Part shown: in pieces, positions 5,762 to 11,993 of the stretch | Numbering within the stretch: position 1 is the stretch's first letter | Layout: each line of letters opens with the position of its first letter | Assembly (NCBI GenBank): GCA_910583785.1 | Contig: CAJTZK010000026.1 | Coordinates: 1 to 12,127, forward strand | Origin: an uncultured Oscillibacter sp. | GTDB lineage: Bacteria; Bacillota; Clostridia; Oscillospirales; Oscillospiraceae | Length of the DNA: 12,127 bases | Reading direction: 5' to 3' | The notes under the pieces: generated by a model | The model's database searches: none | Told to the model about the DNA's origin: nothing | The model's input: the letters and a program-made list of their open reading frames with translations, nothing else | Program-made: the position numbers and the translations under genes

Positions 5762-8105
5762 TGGCCTTGTCCTCCGGCTTGGTGGTCAGGAGGGTGTAAA
5801 GCTCGGTGTCCTGGGGGAAGTGGTCCACAAAGGGGATGGTGGTGTCCCCATAAAAAAGCAGCCCCTCGCCGGAGCCGGAGTGGGTGACGTAGGAAAGCTG
5901 GTGGGGGGAAATCCCCAGGTGACTTGCCAGCACCTTTTGATCCCCGGCGGCCTGGGACAGCATATAGAGGAAATCGCAGTTGCCGAAAATGGACTCTATT
6001 TCGCTGCTCTCCAGCAGGCTTTTCACATTCTGGGTGATCCCGCTGGGGATGGCCCCCCATTTGCGGAAACGCCGGAAAATCTCCACACTGTACGCCGCCG
6101 TCTGGGGCTCCGCCAGCAGAACGTGAAACTCGTCCTGATATACCCAGGTGGCCCGCCGACGGTCCCGGTTCTCCGTCACCCGGCCCCAGATTTGGTCCGT
6201 GAGGATCAGCAGCCCGATCTTTTTCAGCATCTTCCCCAGGGCCTTGATGTCGAAGCACAGGAGGCGGGAATTGACCTGGACGTTGGTTCGGTGGTTAAAG
6301 AGATTGAGGGACCCGGTGCAATACAGCTCCAGGGCGGAGGCCACCCGCCGGGCCTCCGGCTCGGATTGCTTCAGCAGCTCGTCGTAGAGGTCCTGGAGAA
6401 TGGGCATCCGCTCCGGGGCCGGGTCCGCCAGATAGGGGCGGTAGATGGTCCGCACACAGCGGTCGATTACCGTCTTTTCCACAGGGGCCAGCCCGCTCCG
6501 CCCGCCCACGATCAGCTCGCACAGGGAGAGAATGAAATCGCTTTTCAGGGACAGGGGGTCCTCGTCGTCGGCATAGTTGGGGTTGATGTCCATGGGGTTG
6601 ATGAACGTGCCCGCCGTGGCCGACGGGGACAGCCGTACCACCTGGCCCCCCAGCCGGTTCACCAGGGGGTAATACTCCCCCTCCGGGTCCGCTATGATGA
6701 TGTCGTCGTCCGGGAGGGAGAGGAACACGTTGACGATCTCCCGCTTGGCGGCGAAGCTCTTGCCGCTGCCGGGCGTACCCAGGAACAGGCCGTTGGGGTT
6801 TTTCAGACGCTTGCGGTCCGCCATAATGACGTTGTTGGAAAGGGCGTTCATGCCGTAGTACAGCGCCGCCCCGTCCATCCGCAGCTCCTTTGTCATAAAG
6901 GGAATGAAAATCGCCGTGGAGCTGGTGGTCATGCCCCGCTGTATCTCAATGGAGTTGTCCCCCAGCACCAGGGAGGACGTGAAGCCCTGCTCCTGCTGCC
7001 AGTCCAGCCGCTTCAAGGCGCAGTTGTATTTCTGGGCTATGCTGGAAATGGTGAACACGTCGTTCTCCAGCTTTTGCCGGGTGGGGGCGATATTCACCAC
7101 AGTGAACGTCAGGAGGAACATTCTTTCATTCCGGGACTGGAGGTCGGCCAGGAGCGCCGCCGCGTCCTTGGAGTAGGTAATGAGGTCCGGGGGCAGAATT
7201 TCCATATCGTACCCCGCCCTTACCGCCTTTTTCTGCTCCTCCACTTTCATTTTGTCAATGTCGGAGATTTTGCCCTTGGTCATTTTGATGGCCTTGAGCT
7301 GGTCCACAGTCTGAACATGGAGGGTCACGGTCATTTCCGCGTCCAGCTCCAGCAGCTCCAGCAGCAGCTTGTCCGACAGCTCGGAGGCCATGATCTGCAA
7401 GTAGGAGGCCGCGCCCCAGAACCGGCCCAGCCGGAACGTCCGGGAGGCGGTGAAGTCGAAGCTGTCCGGGGCGATAAAATCCTTGGTCCCCATGCCGGTT
7501 TTCACGATGTCCGGCCAGGAAAAACGGAACGGTTCACGGCCTCCGGGGTGCATCTGGCCGTGAAGCACTTCCAGCCGCTCCCGCCCGTTGAGGACACGGG
7601 AATGGGCCCCCAGCTTTTTGAAATTGCCCATGATGTCGCTGGACACACGCTCCAGCCGGGGGCGGGCCGTCTCCAGGCCGTCGGCGGGGACGCCGAAGGT
7701 GATGTACTTGGTCTTGGTCAGGCCGTTGTTTCCCTTGGAGAGCTGGCCTTTCAGCATATCTGAGTATTCCCCCCGGATACTGTCAAAGTCGTCGTGGGCC
7801 ATGGGGATATTGACCTTGTACCGGCTGCCGCCCCTGGAGCGGTGGTTGATGAAAGAGAGCTGGAACGGGAGGGCGCTGTCAAAGTAGTTAAGGAAGCCGC
7901 ACCAGCCGTCGAAGATGGCGGACTGGTCCTCGCTGGAGGCCACGGAGTAGTTGATGTCCTCGTAGGCGATGGTTTTTGTGTAGAAGCCGTCCCGCACCCG
8001 GCAAATGCCGTCTTTCAGCATCTCCACATAGGGGATGGTCTGTTGCGCGGAGAGGGAACGCTTACCGGCCCTTGCGGGTCCGGCGTTTTTGGTCCTTATG
8101 TTCAG
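5748..8105 (-). CDS. virB4: VirB4-type conjugation ATPase
   Basis: The energising ATPase of the type IV secretion channel, predicted at 785 residues. The N-terminal half is the VirB4 domain (SAQQTIPYVEMLKDGICRV region, then DINYSVASSEDQSAIFDGW). The C-terminal half is the P-loop domain, with Walker A GTPGSGKS at residues 443-450 and a Walker-B-like strand DDIIIADPEGEY ending near residue 477. Start choice: the family N-terminus fits NIRTKNAGP preceded by an initiator, and the codon there is CTG at 8105, nine bases after a perfect AAAGGAGG. There is no nearby in-frame ATG or GTG at that spacing; extension to 8312 would read prgI in another frame. The gene overlaps the prgI end by 44 bases. It shows no truncation or broken motif. 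Confidence 0.95.
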   Translation of the reverse strand: MNIRTKNAGPARAGKRSLSAQQTIPYVEMLKDGICRVRDGFYTKTIAYEDINYSVASSEDQSAIFDGWCGFLNYFDSALPFQLSFINHRSRGGSRYKVNIPMAHDDFDSIRGEYSDMLKGQLSKGNNGLTKTKYITFGVPADGLETARPRLERVSSDIMGNFKKLGAHSRVLNGRERLEVLHGQMHPGGREPFRFSWPDIVKTGMGTKDFIAPDSFDFTASRTFRLGRFWGAASYLQIMASELSDKLLLELLELDAEMTVTLHVQTVDQLKAIKMTKGKISDIDKMKVEEQKKAVRAGYDMEILPPDLITYSKDAAALLADLQSRNERMFLLTFTVVNIAPTRQKLENDVFTISSIAQKYNCALKRLDWQQEQGFTSSLVLGDNSIEIQRGMTTSSTAIFIPFMTKELRMDGAALYYGMNALSNNVIMADRKRLKNPNGLFLGTPGSGKSFAAKREIVNVFLSLPDDDIIIADPEGEYYPLVNRLGGQVVRLSPSATAGTFINPMDINPNYADDEDPLSLKSDFILSLCELIVGGRSGLAPVEKTVIDRCVRTIYRPYLADPAPERMPILQDLYDELLKQSEPEARRVASALELYCTGSLNLFNHRTNVQVNSRLLCFDIKALGKMLKKIGLLILTDQIWGRVTENRDRRRATWVYQDEFHVLLAEPQTAAYSVEIFRRFRKWGAIPSGITQNVKSLLESSEIESIFGNCDFLYMLSQAAGDQKVLASHLGISPHQLSYVTHSGSGEGLLFYGDTTIPFVDHFPQDTELYTLLTTKPEDKANGQG

Positions 8106-8433
8106 AAGCCGATACCTCCTTTCCGGCGAACGGCGCGTAGATATTTTGGGTTCGGTAGGGCCTGGGGCCGGGCCGGAGGAAGCGGGCGCGGATGATGTTC
8201 CGCACCACTTTCTCAAAGGGCAGGCCGTCCTTTTCATACATTGCCATGAGGAACGCCGGGAGCATGATCCCCAGCATGAGGAACATAGCCCCGGTGCTCC
8301 CCACAGCCCCACGGGTCAGCAGATACACGGGGACGCCCACCAGCCCGCCGCCGCCGAAGCAAATGAGCTGCCGCTTGGTGAGATTGAACGCCAGCTTGGT
8401 CTTGACCCTGGAAAGGTCATTGGGGACATTCAC
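8062..8433 (-). CDS. PrgI family protein (channel membrane subunit)
   Basis: A small membrane protein of the transfer channel, placed directly before virB4 as in Tn1549-like and Gram-positive T4SS operons. The conserved FNLTKRQLICF segment is followed by two membrane helices (GGGGLVGVPVYLLT and GAMFLMLGIMLPAFLMAM), then a basic C-terminal tail (RNIIRARFLRPGPRPYRTQN). Start: GTG 8433 overlaps the methyltransferase stop (GTGA) and is given here as the first legal codon, but it lies 18 bases from the Shine-Dalgarno. An in-frame ATA at 8442 lies nine bases from GGAAAGGAG and would give the family-like start M-P-Y-V-N-V-P. The real start is therefore uncertain by three codons. Confidence 0.9.
   Translation of the reverse strand: MNVPNDLSRVKTKLAFNLTKRQLICFGGGGLVGVPVYLLTRGAVGSTGAMFLMLGIMLPAFLMAMYEKDGLPFEKVVRNIIRARFLRPGPRPYRTQNIYAPFAGKEVSASEHKDQKRRTRKGR
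8115..8122 (-). promoter_or_regulatory. Shine-Dalgarno of virB4
   Basis: AAAGGAGG on the minus strand, inside the end of prgI. It is nine bases before CTG 8105 and decides the virB4 start, since no ATG, GTG or TTG lies in frame at a usable distance. Confidence 0.7.
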
Positions 8434-9020
8434 ATAGGGTATGGTAAATCACTCCTTTCCGTTCCCTGGCCCTCTGGACACGGTGTCCAGAGGCCGGGGG
8501 TACATTCCACCTCGTTCCCCCATACGTCCCAGCCGGGAGAGGTCCGCCGGGCGAACAGCTCCACCCGTGGTACGTCGCCCAGGAGGGCCACAATTTTCTC
8601 CCGCGCCTCCTCCGGCTTTTGGCTATGGGCTTCAATGGGGGAAATGATGAATTGATGGACATTGGCGGCCTGCCGCCGGGGATGGCCCCGCGTCGCCAGC
8701 AGGCACACCTCCGCGTTGGCCCTGGTCCAGAAGCCCAGGCCGTAAAACCAGCTATCCGCCTTGCGGTTCTTTTTCAGCCAGACAAAGGCCACGCTCTTAT
8801 ACTGAAAGCCCCACGCCTTAATGAGCCGTAGAGCCTCCGGGAGCTGGGGGAACGTGGCCAACAGGAACAGGGCGCAGTCCGGGGCGGCCAGTTCCGCCAC
8901 GGGGAGGGCGCACAGCTCGTCCATGCTCATGGTGGGGTAGTGCCTCTCCGCCGTCCCCCGCAAATTCTTTTGGGAATACCGCCAGGGCGGGTCGGCGTAG
9001 ATCACAGCGTATTTTCCGAT
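8430..9020 (-). CDS. MT-A70 family DNA adenine methyltransferase
   Basis: An S-adenosylmethionine-dependent N6-adenine methyltransferase of the MT-A70 group, about 196 residues. The catalytic DPPW motif is at residues 10-13 (IYADPPWRYS). The family's MSMDELCALPV, FLLATFPQLPEA and VELFARRTSPGWDVWGNEVE segments follow. It probably methylates element or host DNA, perhaps against restriction after transfer (inference). The start is unclear: ATC at 9020 is six bases after AAAGGAGG and fits the family N-terminus. A GTG at 9092 would add 24 residues read through palindrome copy 6 and the Shine-Dalgarno itself, with no good SD of its own. The last 23 or so residues, after GNEVEC, come from palindrome copy 5 and are likely not native. 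It sits between trbL and prgI. Confidence 0.9.
   Translation of the reverse strand: MGKYAVIYADPPWRYSQKNLRGTAERHYPTMSMDELCALPVAELAAPDCALFLLATFPQLPEALRLIKAWGFQYKSVAFVWLKKNRKADSWFYGLGFWTRANAEVCLLATRGHPRRQAANVHQFIISPIEAHSQKPEEAREKIVALLGDVPRVELFARRTSPGWDVWGNEVECTPGLWTPCPEGQGTERSDLPYPM
8452..8460 (-). promoter_or_regulatory. Shine-Dalgarno of prgI
   Basis: GGAAAGGAG on the minus strand, ten bases after palindrome copy 5. It is nine bases before ATA 8442 but 18 before GTG 8433, so its spacing favours the unusual ATA codon. Confidence 0.6.
8471..8493. repeat. Dispersed palindrome, copy 5 (inside the methyltransferase 3' end)
   Basis: Eleven perfectly paired bases per arm around a central G. It is translated as LWTPCPE in the C-terminal extension of the methyltransferase and stands ten bases before the prgI Shine-Dalgarno. 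Confidence 0.93.
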
Positions 9021-9026
9021 AAAATC

Positions 9027-9036
9027 CCTCCTTTCC
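9027..9036 (-). promoter_or_regulatory. Shine-Dalgarno of the methyltransferase gene
   Basis: GGAAAGGAGG on the minus strand, six bases after palindrome copy 6 and six bases before ATC 9020. The next legal start codon, GTG at codon 6 of the ORF counted from ATC, is about 21 bases away. Confidence 0.6.
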
Positions 9037-9042
9037 GCTCCG

Positions 9043-9063
9043 CTCTGGACACCGTGTCCAGAG
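9043..9063. repeat. Dispersed palindrome, copy 6
   Basis: Perfect 10-bp arms around a central C, nine bases after the trbL stop and immediately before the methyltransferase Shine-Dalgarno. Confidence 0.93.
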
Positions 9064-9072
9064 GCCGGGGGC

Positions 9073-9939
9073 CTAATGCGCCCCCAGGACACTCCGGGCG
9101 ATGCTCCCCGTTTTGAACAGGCAGTAGCACAGCAGCACCGTGTAGCCGATGGTTCCCCATATCGCCCCTATGGGGTCGCCCCCGGAGGCGATACCTTGAA
9201 TGAGTACCGCGTAGATCCCCACGCATACCAAAATCAGCATCCCCTGGAAGCCCACGGCGAAAAGGGAGCGGAGATAGTTCTGCCCGGCCCCGCCCAGCTC
9301 CCGGTTCGCCAGGGTCGCCACGGGGAGGGGCGCTAAACTGGTGAGCATATAAATTTCTATCATCCGCCCGTAGACGATCACGAAAATCACGATATTCAGC
9401 GCGGTCATGGTGAGCTGCACCACAAAGGACTGGAGCCACAGGCCCAGCAGCGGGCCCAGGTCCATCCCCTCCAGCGCGGCCTCCAGGTCCGCCAGCATAT
9501 CCGGGGAAACGTCCGTGGAACCCTGGATCAGCCCCGCCGACTGCGCCACCACCCGCTGGGCCACGTCGAACACCGCCATAACGATATTGAACGTGTTGGA
9601 CAGAATGAGGATGGCGCAGGCCGTTTTGAATATCCACTTGAAGAAAATCCAATAGTCCAGGTCGTGAAGATTATTCCGCTCCACCAGCAGTTGAATGAGT
9701 TCGTAGGTGGCAACAAAGGTCAGGACCAGTCCGGCGATTGGCAGTATCACCGTCTCGGAAAGCCGCCGGATCAGGGAGAAAACCCCGGCGTTCCATTGCG
9801 CCGGGGCTGTCCCCACTTGTACCGCGATCTCCCCGACACGGGCGTTTACTGTATCAAAGAGCCCCGACAGGTTGTCCATGATCCCGCCGATCAGCAGCTC
9901 CTTCAGCCAGTTTGTGATCCAGTCGGTGAGAAATCCCAT
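9073..9939 (-). CDS. TrbL/VirB6-like polytopic channel protein
   Basis: A 288-aa integral membrane protein of the transfer channel. An amphipathic N-terminus (MGFLTDWITNWLKELLIGGI) and a soluble segment precede several membrane helices, near ETVILPIAGLVLTFVATYEL, FKTACAILILSNTFNIVMAV, LTMTALNIVIFVIVYG, GFQGMLILVCVGIYAVLI and IWGTIGYTVLLCYCLF. Size and pattern match the TrbL/VirB6-like proteins that follow Maff2 in clostridial ICEs. The start is ATG, 12 bases after the Maff2 stop; the AAGGGCGG upstream is a modest Shine-Dalgarno, so coupling to Maff2 may once have mattered. With Maff2 disrupted, its expression may be altered. The stop is followed by palindrome copy 6. Confidence 0.92.
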   Translation of the reverse strand: MGFLTDWITNWLKELLIGGIMDNLSGLFDTVNARVGEIAVQVGTAPAQWNAGVFSLIRRLSETVILPIAGLVLTFVATYELIQLLVERNNLHDLDYWIFFKWIFKTACAILILSNTFNIVMAVFDVAQRVVAQSAGLIQGSTDVSPDMLADLEAALEGMDLGPLLGLWLQSFVVQLTMTALNIVIFVIVYGRMIEIYMLTSLAPLPVATLANRELGGAGQNYLRSLFAVGFQGMLILVCVGIYAVLIQGIASGGDPIGAIWGTIGYTVLLCYCLFKTGSIARSVLGAH

Positions 9940-9951
9940 GAAGCGCCGCCC

Positions 9952-10029
9952 TTAGAACAGGCCGGACAGCAGGGGGATCAGGGTCGTGCCCAGCAGGATA
10001 ATGCCGCCGCCCGCCATGAGCTGTTTCAT
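9952..10029 (-). pseudogene. Maff2 family small membrane protein, 3' fragment
   Basis: The 25-codon stretch MKQLMAGGGIILLGTTLIPL followed by LSGLF and TAA matches the C-terminal helix of Maff2-type proteins, which normally have about 65-75 residues and an additional N-terminal helix. Upstream of the ATG at 10029 the N-terminal part is missing and is replaced by an inverted copy of the same segment. An in-frame ATG at 10068 would give a 38-aa hybrid (MPPPAVGCFINFE, then the fragment) but has no proper Shine-Dalgarno. It directly precedes trbL, as expected for Maff2. Truncated and probably non-functional. Confidence 0.78.
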
Positions 10030-10068
10030 CTCAAAGTTAATGAAACAGCCCACGGCGGGCGGCGGCAT
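10001..10068. repeat. 68-bp fold-back inverted repeat at the element junction
   Basis: Arms 10001-10029 and 10040-10068 (29 bases each) pair at 27 positions. An outer 15-bp GC-rich stem and an inner 10-bp stem (GCTGTTTCAT with ATGAAACAGC) are separated by a small internal loop. The 10-base centre is CTCAAAGTTA. Both arms carry the MKQ..AGGGI codons of Maff2, one on each strand. No U-tract follows, so it is not a standard terminator. Confidence 0.92.
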
Positions 10069-10113
10069 CCTCGGTCAGCATCACCCCGGTTCCTCTACTA
10101 TCCGGGCCTAATG
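10040..10113 (+). pseudogene. Second, diverged Maff2 3' fragment on the opposite strand
   Basis: Read on the plus strand from ATG 10040, the codons give MKQPTAGGGIL. After a two-base deletion near 10070-10075, the frame continues as VSITPVPLLSG, parallel to LGTTLIPLLSG of the minus-strand fragment. In the segment PLLSG the two DNA copies differ only at third codon positions (CCC/CCT, CTG/CTA, CTG/CTA), a mark of true coding homology. Without the frameshift the ORF closes at 10111. It is a relic from a related but different Maff2 gene, placed head to head with the first. Confidence 0.68.
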
Positions 10114-10126
10114 TTGCGATATTCAG

Positions 10127-11782
10127 TTATTTCTCGCGGATAATCCTGCGTTTATCCGCCTTATCGTTGAAATTGAAATGGATTTCCACAGTCTGGCGAA
10201 CAGTCTCGCCGTCTATGTCCTCGTGAATGACGATTTTCTGAACAAGCCGGTTCAGCGTCACAGCGTCCAGCTCTTGAATGTCCGCATAGTCCTTGATGAT
10301 TTCCAGCCAGCGTGTGCTGTCCTCCTGCTCCTGGGTCTGCTGGGCCAGCCGTTCCCGGTTCAGCATGACGCGGTTTTTCAGCGTGGCCTGCTCCGTCTGG
10401 CTGTTCTCCAAGATGCGGTTGAAGTTGTCCTCGCTGATGCGCTGGGCAATCATGTCCTCATAGACCCGGCTGATAATGCGTTCCAGAGCGGTGATGCGTT
10501 CGCTGTCCTCGTCAATGCTCCGCTGGATGGCCTCACGCTCGGCCTGCTCGTCCGCCTGGCAGTTCTCCCGGAGCTGGGCCGCTGCCTCCTGTTCATCGGC
10601 AAGGGCCTTTCTCGCACAAGCTCTAATCTGTTCCAGCACGATGTTGTAGAGCGTATCATACTTGATGCGGTGCTGGGTACAGTGGGCCACACCATACTTG
10701 TTGTAGCGGGAACAGGTGTAAATGCGCTCGTTGCCCTTTTGGTTGGCGCGGCGGATGTTCAGGGTGCTGCCGCACTGTCCGCACTTCACCAGACCGGCGA
10801 ACAAACTGAAATTCCCCCATGCGTCCGGGCGCTTCCGGCTCTTGACTTTCTCCTGCACAATGTCGTAAGTATCCCGGTCAATGATGGCCTCGTGCATCCC
10901 CTCAACGATAATCCAGTCCTCCCGCTTCTTGTCGCCCATCCAGCCGATTTTGAAACGGTAATTGACCTTTTGAGAGGCAATCGCGCCGATGTAGACCGGG
11001 TTTGCCAGAATACCCTGGATAGCGGTGAAGTCCCAGATAAACCGCCCCCGCTCCGGGTTTTCCCGCTCAAACTTGGTAACATGGTCGCGCAAGCCCTTTT
11101 GCCGGTTCCACCATGCGGGGCAGGGAATTTCTTCATCTTCCAGCCTGCGGCGGATGCGGTTGGGGCCGCTGCCGTTCTTCGCCCACTCAAAAATCCTGCG
11201 GACGATCCATGCGGTATCCTCGTCAATGAGAAGATGGTTTTTGTCCTCCGGGTCTTTGCGGTAGCCGAACGGGGCCAGACAGCCGGTAAACTTGCCAGAC
11301 TTGGCTTTTGTCAGGTAGGACGAATGGACTTTCTTGCTCACATCCCGGCTATACATCTCGTTCAGGAGCGAGCGAAACGGGGTTATCTCATTCTCAACCT
11401 CGCTGTCCACGGCATCGTTCAGAGCGATATACCGTACCTTCTGCCGGGGGAAAAAATCTTCCAGCAGTTGGCCCACCTGCAAATAGTTCCGGCCCAGCCG
11501 GGAGAGGTCTTTCGTCAAGACCACATCGAACATTTTCCGCTCAACCGCCGCCAGCATCTTCTGAAAGTCGGGGCGCTCCATGTTCAGGCCGGTGTACCCG
11601 TCATCCTGGAAAATCCCTGCCACGCGCCAGCCCTGTTCCTCACAGTACCGGCACAACAATTCCCGCTGGTTCTGGATGCTTGCGCTGGGGCCGCTCAAAT
11701 CATCGTCCTTGGACAAGCGGCAATAGATAGCTGCTCTCACCTCCTGGGGATAGGGTTCAGCATACACAGTGTTAGTCCTCAT
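10127..11782 (-). CDS. Large serine recombinase
   Basis: A site-specific recombinase for integration and excision, 551 residues. The resolvase domain comes first, with nucleophile Ser24 (YCRLSKDDDL) and the arginine motif LTKDLSRLGRNYL. Then follow the recombinase domain (about residues 170-280), a zinc ribbon with C334-x2-C337, C357 and C368, and a long coiled coil (about 390-500). A DUF4368-like end closes it (HEDIDGETVRQTVEIHFNFN). All expected parts are present and intact. ATG 11782 has GGAGG six bases upstream; the ORF is open to 11857, but that part has no Shine-Dalgarno and overlaps the preceding gene. It overlaps the 69-aa ORF by 11 bases. The family is firm; which element it moves is not known. 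Confidence 0.95.
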   Translation of the reverse strand: MRTNTVYAEPYPQEVRAAIYCRLSKDDDLSGPSASIQNQRELLCRYCEEQGWRVAGIFQDDGYTGLNMERPDFQKMLAAVERKMFDVVLTKDLSRLGRNYLQVGQLLEDFFPRQKVRYIALNDAVDSEVENEITPFRSLLNEMYSRDVSKKVHSSYLTKAKSGKFTGCLAPFGYRKDPEDKNHLLIDEDTAWIVRRIFEWAKNGSGPNRIRRRLEDEEIPCPAWWNRQKGLRDHVTKFERENPERGRFIWDFTAIQGILANPVYIGAIASQKVNYRFKIGWMGDKKREDWIIVEGMHEAIIDRDTYDIVQEKVKSRKRPDAWGNFSLFAGLVKCGQCGSTLNIRRANQKGNERIYTCSRYNKYGVAHCTQHRIKYDTLYNIVLEQIRACARKALADEQEAAAQLRENCQADEQAEREAIQRSIDEDSERITALERIISRVYEDMIAQRISEDNFNRILENSQTEQATLKNRVMLNRERLAQQTQEQEDSTRWLEIIKDYADIQELDAVTLNRLVQKIVIHEDIDGETVRQTVEIHFNFNDKADKRRIIREK

Positions 11783-11981
11783 TTTTGACCTCCATCCCGC
11801 TGTGTATGCCGCGTTTTGGAGTAATTTCATTATACCCTGCCGCACGTCCGGCGTCAAGGGAAAGTTGTGATTTCACAATCTCATTTTTCTGTATGATTAA
11901 GTCAATAAAGGCTTGCCTGTCGGTCTGCCTCCCGGCGAATACGGTGCTGACAGTGATAACAGGCTCCTTTGCTTTTGCCAT
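11772..11981 (-). CDS. 69-aa small protein upstream of the recombinase
   Basis: ATG with AAAGGAG six bases upstream; it ends inside the start of the recombinase gene, so the two are translationally coupled. The sequence begins MAKAKEPVITVSTVFAGRQT and has a short helix (AFIDLIIQKNEIVK), with no cysteines, membrane segment or clear DNA-binding motif. Small ORFs of this kind often precede large serine recombinases in clostridial elements. They may act as directionality or accessory factors, but I know no proof. The family name is not recognised. Confidence 0.72.
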   Translation of the reverse strand: MAKAKEPVITVSTVFAGRQTDRQAFIDLIIQKNEIVKSQLSLDAGRAAGYNEITPKRGIHSGMEVKNED

Positions 11982-11993
11982 AGGCGGCTCCTT

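Larger units (their letters stand above)
1..10039 (-). mobile_element. Part of a Tn1549/CTn-like integrative conjugative element (transfer module)
   Basis: Gene content and order (TrbL, MT-A70 methyltransferase, PrgI, VirB4, NlpC/P60, DUF4315, DUF4366, small Cys-rich proteins, MobC, relaxase) are those of the conjugation module of clostridial ICEs related to Tn1549 and the C. difficile CTn elements. All genes point the same way, with overlaps or short gaps. Neither element end is visible, and no integrase of this element can be assigned with certainty. VirD4 and Maff2 would normally stand upstream of TrbL; here only a Maff2 remnant is left at the right border. Confidence 0.85.

Noticed and set aside
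5526..7763. Very long plus-strand open frame (745 codons) and other long plus-strand frames
   Set aside because: They lie opposite clear minus-strand genes (VirB4, NlpC/P60) and have low-complexity Pro/Gly/Arg/Leu-rich translations. They are a by-product of high third-position GC.
8106..8312. N-terminal extension of VirB4 to 8312
   Set aside because: The extra 69 residues read prgI in another frame and do not resemble VirB4; the Shine-Dalgarno at 8115-8122 points to 8105.
169..9063. CRISPR array made of the 21-bp repeats
   Set aside because: Spacing is 0.5 to 2.7 kb with genes between the copies, and no cas genes are present.
11783..11857. N-terminal extension of the serine recombinase to 11857
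   Set aside because: It has no Shine-Dalgarno and lies within the coupled 69-aa gene. ATG 11782 has a good one, and catalytic Ser24 then sits at the usual distance from the start.
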